A stretch of 64,000 bases of DNA from Lysobacterales bacterium (GTDB taxonomy: Bacteria; Pseudomonadota; Gammaproteobacteria; Xanthomonadales; SZUA-5). Of this stretch, positions 17,499 through 26,247 are shown in pieces. The notes beneath the pieces were generated by a model, which saw only the letters and a program-made list of their open reading frames with translations, ran no database searches and had not been told where the DNA came from. Both the position numbers and the translations under genes were made by a program. The stretch spans positions 1-64,000 of the forward strand of contig JALHMH010000014.1 of the NCBI GenBank assembly GCA_022844165.1, read 5' to 3'. Each line of letters begins with the position of its first letter. Position 1 is the stretch's first letter.

Positions 17499-18089
17499 TC
17501 ATTGCGAAACGCTTACGTACAGCGGTTCAAAGAGCTTTCGAGCCTTGTCTGGCCCAACCATCATGGACAGATGCTTGCAGCAAGCATCCAAGAATTGTCT
17601 CGGTTGGCTTTGGATCGGATGCGTCTGGGCGGCTGCGGCGACTTTGCCTTCGGCAGAAGAGCCGTAAAACTGCGCCAGCACCGCGCTTGCCGCTTTCGAC
17701 AGCGCCAGGGCCTGAACGTCGCCCAGTGTCCCGGGCGACATCTGGCCGGACGCATGGGTTGTGGCGCTCCTGCTGGCAGCAACGACGCCACCCGGGGTCG
17801 TCAATCGGTTGAGTACCTCCTCGACCGGCCGAAGCGCGTTTTTCGTCGACTTGGCGTCACCTGGCATGAACAAAATCTTCGTAAACGTCAGGCTGATGAT
17901 CTCTGCCAAGGCGTCTGACTCGGCCTGGCCGGCGAAGTCCACAGCGCACATTCGATTGACGTCGACAGCGAAGTAACCAAAGCGCATTGGACCGCTCCGA
18001 TTCGCCTGAGCGTAGAAATAGACGCGCCCAGACTTCCCCGACGCGGCAAGCTCAGAAATAGCCTTCTTCAGGTCGGCAAGCTCAGGCAT
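17499..18089 (-). CDS. Protein of unknown function, downstream of cheA hybrid
   Basis: A 196-residue soluble protein with no motif I can name. The N-terminal half (RVYFYAQANRSGPMRFGYF, then CAVDFAGQAESDALAEIISL) looks like a small alpha/beta domain. A low-complexity linker follows (residues about 95-160, rich in Ala, Ser, Thr, Gln). The C-terminal helix pair FLDACCKHLSMMVGPDKARKLFE resembles the small helical domain that ends some proteins encoded near chemosensory kinases. It starts 53 bases after the cheA hybrid stop, so it is probably in the same operon. An adaptor or readout role is inference only. Confidence 0.6.
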   Translation of the reverse strand: MPELADLKKAISELAASGKSGRVYFYAQANRSGPMRFGYFAVDVNRMCAVDFAGQAESDALAEIISLTFTKILFMPGDAKSTKNALRPVEEVLNRLTTPGGVVAASRSATTHASGQMSPGTLGDVQALALSKAASAVLAQFYGSSAEGKVAAAAQTHPIQSQPRQFLDACCKHLSMMVGPDKARKLFEPLYVSVSQ

Positions 18090-18142
18090 TGGGGCTATTC
18101 TTGCTGATCAAAGAAGCACACATGATCGTGATTCTGGACTCA

Positions 18143-21100
18143 TCACGCGGTTGCCCTGGTCAGCAGGCCAATGACATCCTCATCGGAATAGGGTTTGCCC
18201 AATAGTGCGCTGACGCCTGCCTGAGTCGCGAGATCGCGATGTTTATCCGAAGATCGCGAGGTGATCATGACGATCGGCAGCGCCGCGAAGCGTTCGGATT
18301 GGCGCAGATGCTGCGTGAGTTCGAGCCCATTCATGCGCGGCATTTCCAGGTCGACGAGCAGCGCGCTGGGGTTCGAACGCTCAATGGCAATCAGTGCCTC
18401 CAGGCCATCTCGCGCCAGTTCAACGCGAAAACCGGTGTCGATCAGAAGTTCGCTCAGCGATTGTCGGATCGTGAGCGAGTCGTCGGCGACTACGATCAAT
18501 GGTGCGTTGAACTCGGCCTGCATTGTTGCCGCGGTTGCAATCGTCTCAGCGCCGATGAGTTCGCGCAAGTCAACAACCGGCGCGACGCTGCCGTCGCCAA
18601 GCAGTGTTGCGCCGCGGATGCCCATGATCGTTGGTAGATAGTCGCTTAGAGGCTTGATCACGATCGTTGCCAGCGACTCGACCTCAGGAAGCAGCATGAC
18701 CGAGACGACGCCATCGCTTCCGCGAAGGAGCGCAGCAACCGGCCGCGTTGGGGATGCATTGCCACCAACAACAGCTGAAACATCAATGGCCGTATGCCAC
18801 TGGCCATCGATCAGCACTTCACGCTGTTCGGTGCCGCGTTGATCATCCGAGGTGAGCGCAACCAGGCGTTCGATACTATCGGCCGCAAAGCAATAACGCT
18901 GTTGGCCAATGCGGATGATTGCCACCTGCAGGTTTCCGATGCTCAAGGGCAGCGCAAGCGAAAAACCTGTCCCTGCATTTTCTTCCGATTCGATGTTCAG
19001 AGTGCCGCCGAGGCGTTGGACACGTGCCGCAACGATGTCCAGGCCAACGCCTCGACCAGAGGTTTGAGTGACTTCGTTACGTGTTGTGAATCCGGGCAGC
19101 AGCAGATAGCGTCGCAATGTTGCGGCATCGGCTTCTGACGCCCCCGCAATTCCCAAAGCCAGCGCTCGTTGCCGCACGCGAGCATGATCGATGCCACCAC
19201 CGTCGTCGCGAAGTCTCACGAGCAGACTCTGACCTCGCACGCTGTAACTCAGTTCAAGCTGCCCGGCTGGGGGTTTACCGCGTTCCGACCGCAAAGCGGG
19301 TTCTTCAACTCCGTGATCGATCGCATTGCGGATCAGGTGCATGAGTGGCTCGACCAGACCTTCAAGCACCGTCTTGTCGATCGCAATCTCATCGCCAACG
19401 ACGCGGAAATCGATGCTCTTGGAGAGCTGCCGTGCCGTCTGCCTCGCGGCACGTTGGAAGCGAGCGGTCAGTTCCGACAGACGGACCAGGCGGGCCTGGC
19501 GCACGGTCGACTGGACCAGTTCATCGCCAACTTGTTTGCGACGGGCGAGTGTCTCGATTTGCACTCGCGCCACGGCAAACTGATGGCAGCGAGCTTGCAA
19601 GTCCGCCTGGACCTCTGTCACGCGCCGATTCAGCATGTCCAGTTCGTTGTAATTGTCCAACTCCAGAGCGTCGATTTCTTCGTTTCGTCTGCGTTGGGCG
19701 TCCAATGCACCGGCACGAAGTGTGACTTGCTCATCGAGCGCCTGGGCGACGGTCCTGAAAGCACTGAGTTCACTGCGAAGCTCAGATTCGGCGCGCTCCA
19801 GTTGACTCAGCGTATCGCCCATTTGGTTCGACAAAGCGACAGACTCAGCACTCTGTTCCAGCAAACGATCGAGAAGCCGACGGCTGATCGTCACCTGTTC
19901 ATCGCTCGGTTCCGGCACTTCCGCGGCCGTCTCGGAGACAATTTCAGGGCGCTTCTCGGGCACGTTTCCATCGGACAACTGATGCGCTTCAACGAGCGCC
20001 TGCTGCGCGGCCGAGGCAAGACCCGTGGTGTCACCGACATCGTCGTCGGCAACCATCAGCTCCGAAACGTCCTCGTCAATGGGTTCGCCACGTTCCAAAG
20101 CATCGGCGACGCGATACACGTTTGCCAGCACATCGCCTGCCTCGGGCGATTCACCTCGTCCGAGCACGGCATCGGACATCGCAGCAACGGTGTCAGCCGC
20201 CTCACTGAGCAAGTTGAGTACCGCATGCGGCACGTCATCCTGTTTGGTTAAGGCAACCAGAATGTCTTCGAGCGCATGCGTCAGATTGGCGAGGCCGCGA
20301 ATGCCGACCGTATTGGCATCGCCCTTGAGCGTATGAGCGAACCGTCTTGCATCGGTCAGCACTTCTCCACGTTCGCCAGCACGCAAACGCTCCACTGCGC
20401 TGGCCAGGCCATCGGCGTTTTGCGGAAGTTCCTGAAGCATGCCTCTGAGCACGCTTGGGATCACGTCTTCGGCCGGTGTCAGATCGAGATCGCCTTCATT
20501 GACAGCGCGACGCGGTCGCTCGGTATAGCTTGGGTCGATTGCAATACGCACACGGGCACACTCGGCTGCCAGCTGCGCGTCGATTTCCAAAACCGTAGCC
20601 AGAGACGCACCCGATTCCGCGGCCTGATCGATCGAGCCTTCGCTGGCTTGCAACAACTCACCCATTTGCACGAGCCAGTCGGCGAGCAACGCCAACGCAT
20701 CGTCGCTAAGGTCGCCGCGTTCCAGGTGCTCCGTCGCGCCCTTGAGTACACGTGCACTGTGCTCCAGGCCTAGCACATCAAATGCGTTGCCCTGTGCCTG
20801 CAACAAAAACATCAAGCTGATGCTGGGTTCGCGTGGCGCGGCGCTGATCGAAAATTCGACCAGACCTGGCAGTAGTTCGCCATGCAACGACTCGAGCAGC
20901 ATCTGGCTCTCTTCCGGCGCGATGTAAATCGGCCCATCGGCCGTCGACAGTTGCGGCTCAATCTCAGCATCCGTCGTCGCTGCCTCGGTCATGACAACCG
21001 GCGAAAACGCATCCGCAGCTACGGGGTCTGATTCAAGCTCGATTCCTGACAGCAGCGAGTCATTTCCTTCCGCTACCAGATCCGCAGGTTCGGCCGTTGC

Positions 21101-21505
21101 GATGCTCTGAGTGACCTGTGTCGATTCGGCCGCCGATGTTCTGCTGTCTTGAGCTTCTTCCATCAAGCGCGACAACCATGCTTCGCGCCGATCGGCGATA
21201 CCACTGACGACCAGTACATGGTCGATCGCGTTCTCGAGGCCCAAAGCCAGCGGGTTATCGCCGCCGGCCCAGGTTGCAGCTGCCAGCAAGGCTTCGCTCA
21301 AGATATCCGCTGGTACATCGCCTTGGGCTGTATCGATCCAGCGGGCGAGCAGCGAAAGCCATGCTCTCAGCGCATGGCGATCGGCCATTTCCGGTGTCCG
21401 TGCGCGCAGGGCAGCAACCAACAAAGTACGCTGCTCTGAATCCGACAAGTCAGCAGTCACTGACTCGGCTACAAGACCGTTCAGCGCATCGGCGAGTGAA
21501 CTCAT
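18143..21505 (-). CDS. Hybrid chemosensory histidine kinase (CheA/PilL-like) with receiver domain
   Basis: A 1120-residue cytosolic kinase. In order: an N-terminal region with Hpt/FimL-like helices but no phosphorylatable His motif (residues 1-340); an Hpt domain with AHTLKGDANTVG (His391); a long helical linker/dimerisation region (540-660); an HATPase with HLIRNAIDHGVE (N box), RDDGGGID and GRGVGLDIVA (680-855); a CheW-like domain (856-990); and a receiver domain (1002-1118) with VVADDS, the phosphoacceptor in LLVDLEMPRMNG (Asp1052) and GKPY (Lys1104). This layout is like ChpA/PilL of type IV pilus-type systems but with one intact Hpt. It follows the chemoreceptor gene after 6 bases, on the same strand. 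All catalytic residues are present. Confidence 0.9.
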   Translation of the reverse strand: MSSLADALNGLVAESVTADLSDSEQRTLLVAALRARTPEMADRHALRAWLSLLARWIDTAQGDVPADILSEALLAAATWAGGDNPLALGLENAIDHVLVVSGIADRREAWLSRLMEEAQDSRTSAAESTQVTQSIATAEPADLVAEGNDSLLSGIELESDPVAADAFSPVVMTEAATTDAEIEPQLSTADGPIYIAPEESQMLLESLHGELLPGLVEFSISAAPREPSISLMFLLQAQGNAFDVLGLEHSARVLKGATEHLERGDLSDDALALLADWLVQMGELLQASEGSIDQAAESGASLATVLEIDAQLAAECARVRIAIDPSYTERPRRAVNEGDLDLTPAEDVIPSVLRGMLQELPQNADGLASAVERLRAGERGEVLTDARRFAHTLKGDANTVGIRGLANLTHALEDILVALTKQDDVPHAVLNLLSEAADTVAAMSDAVLGRGESPEAGDVLANVYRVADALERGEPIDEDVSELMVADDDVGDTTGLASAAQQALVEAHQLSDGNVPEKRPEIVSETAAEVPEPSDEQVTISRRLLDRLLEQSAESVALSNQMGDTLSQLERAESELRSELSAFRTVAQALDEQVTLRAGALDAQRRRNEEIDALELDNYNELDMLNRRVTEVQADLQARCHQFAVARVQIETLARRKQVGDELVQSTVRQARLVRLSELTARFQRAARQTARQLSKSIDFRVVGDEIAIDKTVLEGLVEPLMHLIRNAIDHGVEEPALRSERGKPPAGQLELSYSVRGQSLLVRLRDDGGGIDHARVRQRALALGIAGASEADAATLRRYLLLPGFTTRNEVTQTSGRGVGLDIVAARVQRLGGTLNIESEENAGTGFSLALPLSIGNLQVAIIRIGQQRYCFAADSIERLVALTSDDQRGTEQREVLIDGQWHTAIDVSAVVGGNASPTRPVAALLRGSDGVVSVMLLPEVESLATIVIKPLSDYLPTIMGIRGATLLGDGSVAPVVDLRELIGAETIATAATMQAEFNAPLIVVADDSLTIRQSLSELLIDTGFRVELARDGLEALIAIERSNPSALLVDLEMPRMNGLELTQHLRQSERFAALPIVMITSRSSDKHRDLATQAGVSALLGKPYSDEDVIGLLTRATA

Positions 21506-21511
21506 GGCCGT

Positions 21512-24028
21512 TTAACTCGGCAACTTGAATACGCGCACGGTATCGATCAGGCTCTTGGCTTGCACTAACAGCGCCTGGACGTTGTCGCGCTGCAGCTGGA
21601 GTTCTTTCAGCACGTTACGCGTCGATGCGTCGATGCGCCCGGCGCGCTCGACCAGCGTGTCGGAGATCGTGGCCTGCTCGCCACTGGTTTCGGCAATCTG
21701 GCGAACGGCTTCGGTCAACGCATCGGTTGCGGTCATCGAAGTCTGCACCTCTTCCCCAGCTTGTTCGGCCAGGCGGTTGATCTCGACGAAGCGACTGAGC
21801 GCTTCGTTCATGGAGCGCATTGTGTCCGAGGCGTCGGCCTGAATGCCGGAGACCAGGGTGGTAATCTGGCTGGTCGCACCACGTGCACTATCGGCCAGTC
21901 GTTTCACTTCGTCCGCAACCACCGCAAAACCGCGGCCGGCATCGCCCGCAGCCGCAGCCTGCATGCCTGCGTTCAGCGCCAGAATCGCCGTGCGTTCGGC
22001 GATCTGATTGATGATGTTGATCACGCCGGAAATTTCGTTCGAACGTTCCGCAAGTCGTTTAACGCGTTTTTCCGTTTCACGGATCTGTTCTCGAGATGCC
22101 GCGACGCCAGCGACGGTGTCGCTCACGATGGCCAGACCTTGTGCGGAAGCGCGGAGCGCATCTTCTGCTTTGCCGCGTGCGCCAGCGGCATCGCGAGCGA
22201 CGGTGGCGAGCGCGGTTGCAGCGGCTTTCAACTCATTCGACGCGCTCGTCACTTCGCGTTCCGAGTCCTGCGCAGACTCGTACACTGTGGCGGTGCGAGT
22301 GCGCAGCGCAATCGACGACTGAGCGACTTGATTTGCCACGCCGGTCACGTTGCGCAGCGCGCTCGACGTTTCTTGCACCAGCAGATTGATGGCGTCCGAA
22401 ACGGTGCCGGTCACGTCAGGGGTCACGGGCACGCGGACCGTCAGATCGTTCTGTGCGAGTTGCGATACCGATTGCATGATGGTGATGACCGACTCGTTCA
22501 ATTGGTCATTCTCGCGTTCGGCAGCGGCCATCGTTGCGACGCGTTCGTCGAGCAGTTTATCGAAGGCATTTCCCAGATCCGACAACTCGTCCGAACCTTT
22601 CAATCCGGCTCGTGCATCCATGTTGCCAGCCGTAAGCAGGCCGACCGTCGAGGATAATTGTTCGATGGGCGTATTGATGCCGCGCGCCAGGCGCGTTGCG
22701 ATCAGACTCGCCAACAACGCGAGAATCAGTGCGGTAATCGCGGCCGCGATAAGCATGCGCTGCAACAGATCCTCAACCGGTCGCAGGGCTTCGGCCTCGT
22801 CGATTTCTGCGGTAATCGCCCAGTTCAAGCCGAGCAATGGAAACGGCGCAAAAGCACCGATCACCGGCGTGCCGAACTTGTTTTTGTAGGTCTCGACGCC
22901 GTTCTCGCCGTTCAATGCCCTGGTAACGCCATCGGTAGCGACTTCGACAAGTCCGATGGTGTTCTTGCGCGCTTCAATGCCCGCAACTGCCGCAGCATCG
23001 GCGCCGCTGCCACGCAGCGCGGCGATATACGCGTTTGTGTCCTGTTGGATACCACGCGCGTTGCTGCGCAGCAATCGGTCAGACCCGACCAAAGAGACCT
23101 CACCGGTTTGGCCCAATCCGGCATTTCCCCATTGGCCCTGGAACGAGACGATAGCGTGGAACCGATCGACAGGAACCTGCGCTGCAAAAATGCCGACGAC
23201 CTGACCGTTGCGCAACAACGGGATCGAGAAGAACGCGGCGCCATCGTCATAGGACGGCAGGTATTTCTCGAAGTCGGTGATTTGCGGTTCAGTGGATGTG
23301 CCCAGCGCAGCTGCGCGTTCCCACGCCTTGGCCAGACCACTGCCAGCAAACGGACCGGTCTTCAGCGAGGTCGCAAAATCCAGTTCCTTGTAGTAGGTAT
23401 ACACGACATCGCCGGTTGCCGCGTCGATCAAAAAGACGTCATAGAACCCGTATTGTTCCACCAGCGACGCGCCGACCGGGTGCACTTTTTGGTGTAAGTC
23501 ATGGTAGGGGCCAGTGACATTCGGCGCGCGGTCCATCAAGCCCTTCTGACCCAGTGGATTCGGATTTGCGGTGATGTACAAATACTGCATTGCGACCGCG
23601 ACATCGGACAGTTGGGAGATCCGATCGGTAATATCGATCGTTGAGCCCGGGTTCTTGACAGAGTACTGTTGCGCAAAGTCGCCAGCGTAGTAGGCTCTCA
23701 GCGCGGCGCGCTGTTCATCGATACTGACCGGAACATCTGTGGCGACCGAGGGCATCGCATCGCGCAGCGCGATCATCGAGTCGACAATGGTTGGATTGGC
23801 AGCGGCCACACGCACGGTGCTCTGCAACAGACCGAAATATCCGGAAACTTCGTCGCGCTTGATCGATTGAATCGACGTGAGTTGCGCCTGTGCGCGTTCG
23901 ACCAGCGATTCGCGTGCATCGCGATAAGCGAGTGTCGAAATGACCGCTGCAGCGACGAGCAAAGGCAATAGCGCCACCGCCGTCACACCGTAGAGCAATC
24001 GTGCTCGAATGCTGCCAAAGCCTTTCAT
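21512..24028 (-). CDS. Methyl-accepting chemotaxis-type receptor (PilJ-like tip)
   Basis: An 838-residue membrane receptor. TM1 is at about 13-33 and TM2 at about 424-447, enclosing a large periplasmic domain of nearly 390 residues that looks like a Cache-type sensor (YGFYDVFLIDAATGDVVYT; GAFAPFPLLGLNWAITAEID before TM2). A HAMP domain follows (448-500) and a second HAMP-like segment (515-560), then the signalling hairpin. The tip, IAERTAILALNAGMQAAAAG then DAGRGFAVVADEVKRLA (about 676-713), follows the PilJ pattern with Gln-Ala-Ala instead of the common Glu-Ala-Ala-Arg. There is no C-terminal NWETF-like tether, in keeping with the absence of cheR and cheB nearby. The ligand is unknown. Confidence 0.9.
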   Translation of the reverse strand: MKGFGSIRARLLYGVTAVALLPLLVAAAVISTLAYRDARESLVERAQAQLTSIQSIKRDEVSGYFGLLQSTVRVAAANPTIVDSMIALRDAMPSVATDVPVSIDEQRAALRAYYAGDFAQQYSVKNPGSTIDITDRISQLSDVAVAMQYLYITANPNPLGQKGLMDRAPNVTGPYHDLHQKVHPVGASLVEQYGFYDVFLIDAATGDVVYTYYKELDFATSLKTGPFAGSGLAKAWERAAALGTSTEPQITDFEKYLPSYDDGAAFFSIPLLRNGQVVGIFAAQVPVDRFHAIVSFQGQWGNAGLGQTGEVSLVGSDRLLRSNARGIQQDTNAYIAALRGSGADAAAVAGIEARKNTIGLVEVATDGVTRALNGENGVETYKNKFGTPVIGAFAPFPLLGLNWAITAEIDEAEALRPVEDLLQRMLIAAAITALILALLASLIATRLARGINTPIEQLSSTVGLLTAGNMDARAGLKGSDELSDLGNAFDKLLDERVATMAAAERENDQLNESVITIMQSVSQLAQNDLTVRVPVTPDVTGTVSDAINLLVQETSSALRNVTGVANQVAQSSIALRTRTATVYESAQDSEREVTSASNELKAAATALATVARDAAGARGKAEDALRASAQGLAIVSDTVAGVAASREQIRETEKRVKRLAERSNEISGVINIINQIAERTAILALNAGMQAAAAGDAGRGFAVVADEVKRLADSARGATSQITTLVSGIQADASDTMRSMNEALSRFVEINRLAEQAGEEVQTSMTATDALTEAVRQIAETSGEQATISDTLVERAGRIDASTRNVLKELQLQRDNVQALLVQAKSLIDTVRVFKLPS

Positions 24029-24079
24029 TGTCTTCCCCTTTTCTCTGCATTCATTTGATCAATCACAGCGGATTCGCCG

Positions 24080-24529
24080 CTAACCGCGGTAGCGCCGTTC
24101 CCGGCCCCAGCGCATCACATCGAACTCCACGCCGGCAAGCCCGCTTTCGCCCACAACACAGCGGCGACCGCAGTACCCATCGAATGCGCTACCCATATCG
24201 ACGGTTGCAGCGTCGCTCGTGTAGCGCACTCGGTCGAAGTTGATTTGTCCGTCACTGCTCACCGCAAACGACTCGCGTGCGAAGCGAAAGCTGATCAGCA
24301 CAGAGTTTTTCGCCGCGGTTTGCGGGTCCCACGGGTTATCGAACGCCAGTACAGGCAGAACGTCACCACGAACGCTCACCAACCCTTTCACCCAATCCGG
24401 CGCTCTGGGCAACGGAGCGACAGGGGTATCGAGCAGCACCTCCCCAAGTACACCTTGTGGTAGAACTAAGGCGACGGCGGCCCCGGCGAAGCGCAGCGTC
24501 ACGCGAAAATCGCCCCCGAAATCGCTCAT
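24080..24529 (-). CDS. CheW-like coupling protein (PilI-like)
   Basis: A 149-residue single-domain protein with the CheW fold pattern: LRFAGAAVALVLPQGVLGEV at the start, then LPRAPDWVKGLVSVRGDVLPVL, the region that in the family forms the receptor/kinase-binding face. CheW proteins bridge chemoreceptors and CheA. It sits immediately upstream of the receptor gene, with one base separating it from the preceding receiver gene. The C-terminal part is less conserved and ends in a basic tail (WGRERRYRG). Confidence 0.8.
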   Translation of the reverse strand: MSDFGGDFRVTLRFAGAAVALVLPQGVLGEVLLDTPVAPLPRAPDWVKGLVSVRGDVLPVLAFDNPWDPQTAAKNSVLISFRFARESFAVSSDGQINFDRVRYTSDAATVDMGSAFDGYCGRRCVVGESGLAGVEFDVMRWGRERRYRG

Positions 24530-24530
24530 G

Positions 24531-24893
24531 TCACGCGAACGCCTTCACGGCCGCCAACACGTCTTCCTTCTTCGGTGGTTTTCCGATGAGTTGTTTGGCG
24601 CCTTGCATAGATGCCCAAAGCTGGTCAGCCTTTTGGCTCTTGCTGGAGACGATGACGATCGGGATCCCTTTGGTCGATGCGTTGGCACGCAGCTGTCGGC
24701 AAGCTTCGTAACCGTCCGTCTCGGGCATGACGACGTCCATAAAAATAATTGCCGGGAGCTCTGCGATTGCTTTGGCGACGCCTTCTTTGCCGTTGCTGGC
24801 AGTGGATGTGTCGTAACCTGCCTCATGCAACCAACTGCGAAGCTGCATCAGTTCCGCTGCCGAGTCGTCGACGATCAAAATTTTCTTGCCCAT
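24531..24893 (-). CDS. Single-domain response regulator (PilH-like)
   Basis: A 120-residue stand-alone receiver domain. It has the acidic pocket in ILIVDDSAAE, the phosphoacceptor in IIFMDVVMPETDG, the Ser in VIVSSKS, and Lys in IGKPPKKED. No output domain is present, so it probably binds a partner or acts as a phosphate sink, as PilH/CheY-type proteins do. The ATG at 24893 has GGAG six bases upstream and is preferred over the longer frame from 24944, which overlaps the preceding gene. Confidence 0.87.
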   Translation of the reverse strand: MGKKILIVDDSAAELMQLRSWLHEAGYDTSTASNGKEGVAKAIAELPAIIFMDVVMPETDGYEACRQLRANASTKGIPIVIVSSKSQKADQLWASMQGAKQLIGKPPKKEDVLAAVKAFA

Positions 24894-24906
24894 TCCTTGC
24901 TCCAAG

Positions 24907-25740
24907 TCAGCCCAGACGTTTGTAGCCGCGCGCGGCCAGTTCATCGATGGTGTATCGCTTTGTCAGGTTCTTATGCACGGCTGCATAGAAGTCCTTGACG
25001 GTCACAGGTTTCGTGAGATACGTGTCGCATCCTGCCAACGCACCTCGAGCGCGATCGAACGGCGAAGAGCGCGAGGTCAACATGACAACGGACACATGTC
25101 GACCCGTTGGAATCTGGCGGATTTCACGACAGAGCTCGTAGCCATTAATGCCCGGCATGACAACGTCGAGAAAGATCAGGTCGTAAACGCGTGCTTGAAC
25201 CAGCGCTCGAGCTTCTTCGCCGTTCGCTGCCAGATCCACCTTCAGGCCGCAGCGGCCCAGCGTGACTTCAAGTTGCGTCCGAACCGTATTGCTGTCGTCG
25301 ACCACAAGGCCGTTCAGAATCAACGGTGCGGCCGGTTGTGAAGGTTCTTGCGCAGGGGCGCTGGCCACAGGTGGCGGCGGCGCACGTTCCATGTGCCCGG
25401 CAACGTTGCCCTTGAGTTTCATGTCAGCGATATTTTCGAGCACTCGAAAGCACTGCAGAACCAGGCTTTTCTTTGGGATTTTGTAGTTGCTCTCGCCGAG
25501 CGATCCCGATTCCGATATGTAGACCTCGATCATGTCGGGCGACTCGGATCGAAGGCGTTGAAGGTCCACGCGACTATCGCGTTGATCGGCATCAATGATC
25601 GCAATGTCCGCGAAGCCAGCGGCAGCGCTGTCGACGAGCTTGAATTCGAATCTGCGGTTGGGCGCGCGGCTCAGGACGATGTCGAGCAATCGTGCATCTT
25701 TCGGCTGAAGCGAGCATATGGCAACGATAAATCCGCTCAT
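24907..25740 (-). CDS. Two-part response regulator (PilG-like) with degenerate N-terminal receiver-like domain
   Basis: A 277-residue protein. The C-terminal half (about residues 140-265) is a normal receiver: GLVVDDSNTVR, the acceptor in LIFLDVVMPGINGYEL, MLTSRSS and LTKPVTVKD. The N-terminal half (1-110) alternates strands and helices like a receiver (FIVAICSLQ, ADIAIIDADQ, and a KK pair in IPKKSLVL) but lacks the double acidic pocket, so it is probably a pseudo-receiver. The two are joined by a Pro/Ala-rich linker near residues 115-138. Its start overlaps the stop of the next receiver gene by four bases, which suggests translational coupling. Confidence 0.8.
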   Translation of the reverse strand: MSGFIVAICSLQPKDARLLDIVLSRAPNRRFEFKLVDSAAAGFADIAIIDADQRDSRVDLQRLRSESPDMIEVYISESGSLGESNYKIPKKSLVLQCFRVLENIADMKLKGNVAGHMERAPPPPVASAPAQEPSQPAAPLILNGLVVDDSNTVRTQLEVTLGRCGLKVDLAANGEEARALVQARVYDLIFLDVVMPGINGYELCREIRQIPTGRHVSVVMLTSRSSPFDRARGALAGCDTYLTKPVTVKDFYAAVHKNLTKRYTIDELAARGYKRLG

Positions 25741-26156
25741 TCGTCTGCTCCTGAGGTATCGATGCCGATCGAAGTCGATTGATTTGGCAGGGCTTCTGAC
25801 ATCGCCTCAAGCAAGCCATCGACCCAGAACGGCTTCTGCAGGGTCGCCGCCACGCGCAGACCGAGCGCACGCATGTTGTTTGCCATGCGTTCGCGTGTTG
25901 CTTCATCCGAAGCACTCATAAGGATGATCGGCGTCTTTGGGATTTCCTCCGACATGTATGCCGCGATCCGAATGCACAACTGATCGGGCATGATCATGTC
26001 TAGAAGAACTGCCGACGGATGGCGTTCCAGCTGTGTTTTTGCCTCAACGAAATTGTGGCAGGTCGCCGACGCGTAACCGGCGAGACGTGCGATCTCGGTG
26101 ATCAGCAGACGCGCGTCTTCGTCGTCGTCGACGATGAGTACGAACTCCTCGGACAT
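25737..26156 (-). CDS. Single-domain response regulator
   Basis: A 139-residue receiver-domain protein, first of the tightly packed chemosensory genes. It has IVDDDEDAR (acidic pocket), LLDMIMPDQ (phosphoacceptor Asp), ILMSAS and LQKPFWVDG (conserved Lys). The tail after residue 125 is polar and of no known type. Its stop codon overlaps the PilG-like gene start. With three stand-alone receiver proteins plus one receiver on the kinase, this system has several competing phosphoryl acceptors. Confidence 0.85.
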   Translation of the reverse strand: MSEEFVLIVDDDEDARLLITEIARLAGYASATCHNFVEAKTQLERHPSAVLLDMIMPDQLCIRIAAYMSEEIPKTPIILMSASDEATRERMANNMRALGLRVAATLQKPFWVDGLLEAMSEALPNQSTSIGIDTSGADE

Positions 26157-26247
26157 GTTGCTCTCCTTTGCGGTGAGCGAACACTAACCAAAGACAAGCG
26201 CGCTGCGACGCCTCAGCTTGTGAATTCTGTCATCAATGTCAGAATGT

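Noticed and set aside
19169-20251. Long plus-strand frame of 360 residues inside the CheA hybrid gene
   Set aside because: Antisense to a kinase gene with all motifs intact; the product has no recognisable domain.
21761-23497. Two adjacent long plus-strand frames opposite the chemoreceptor gene
   Set aside because: Both are antisense to a complete, motif-rich receptor gene and lack ribosome binding sites.
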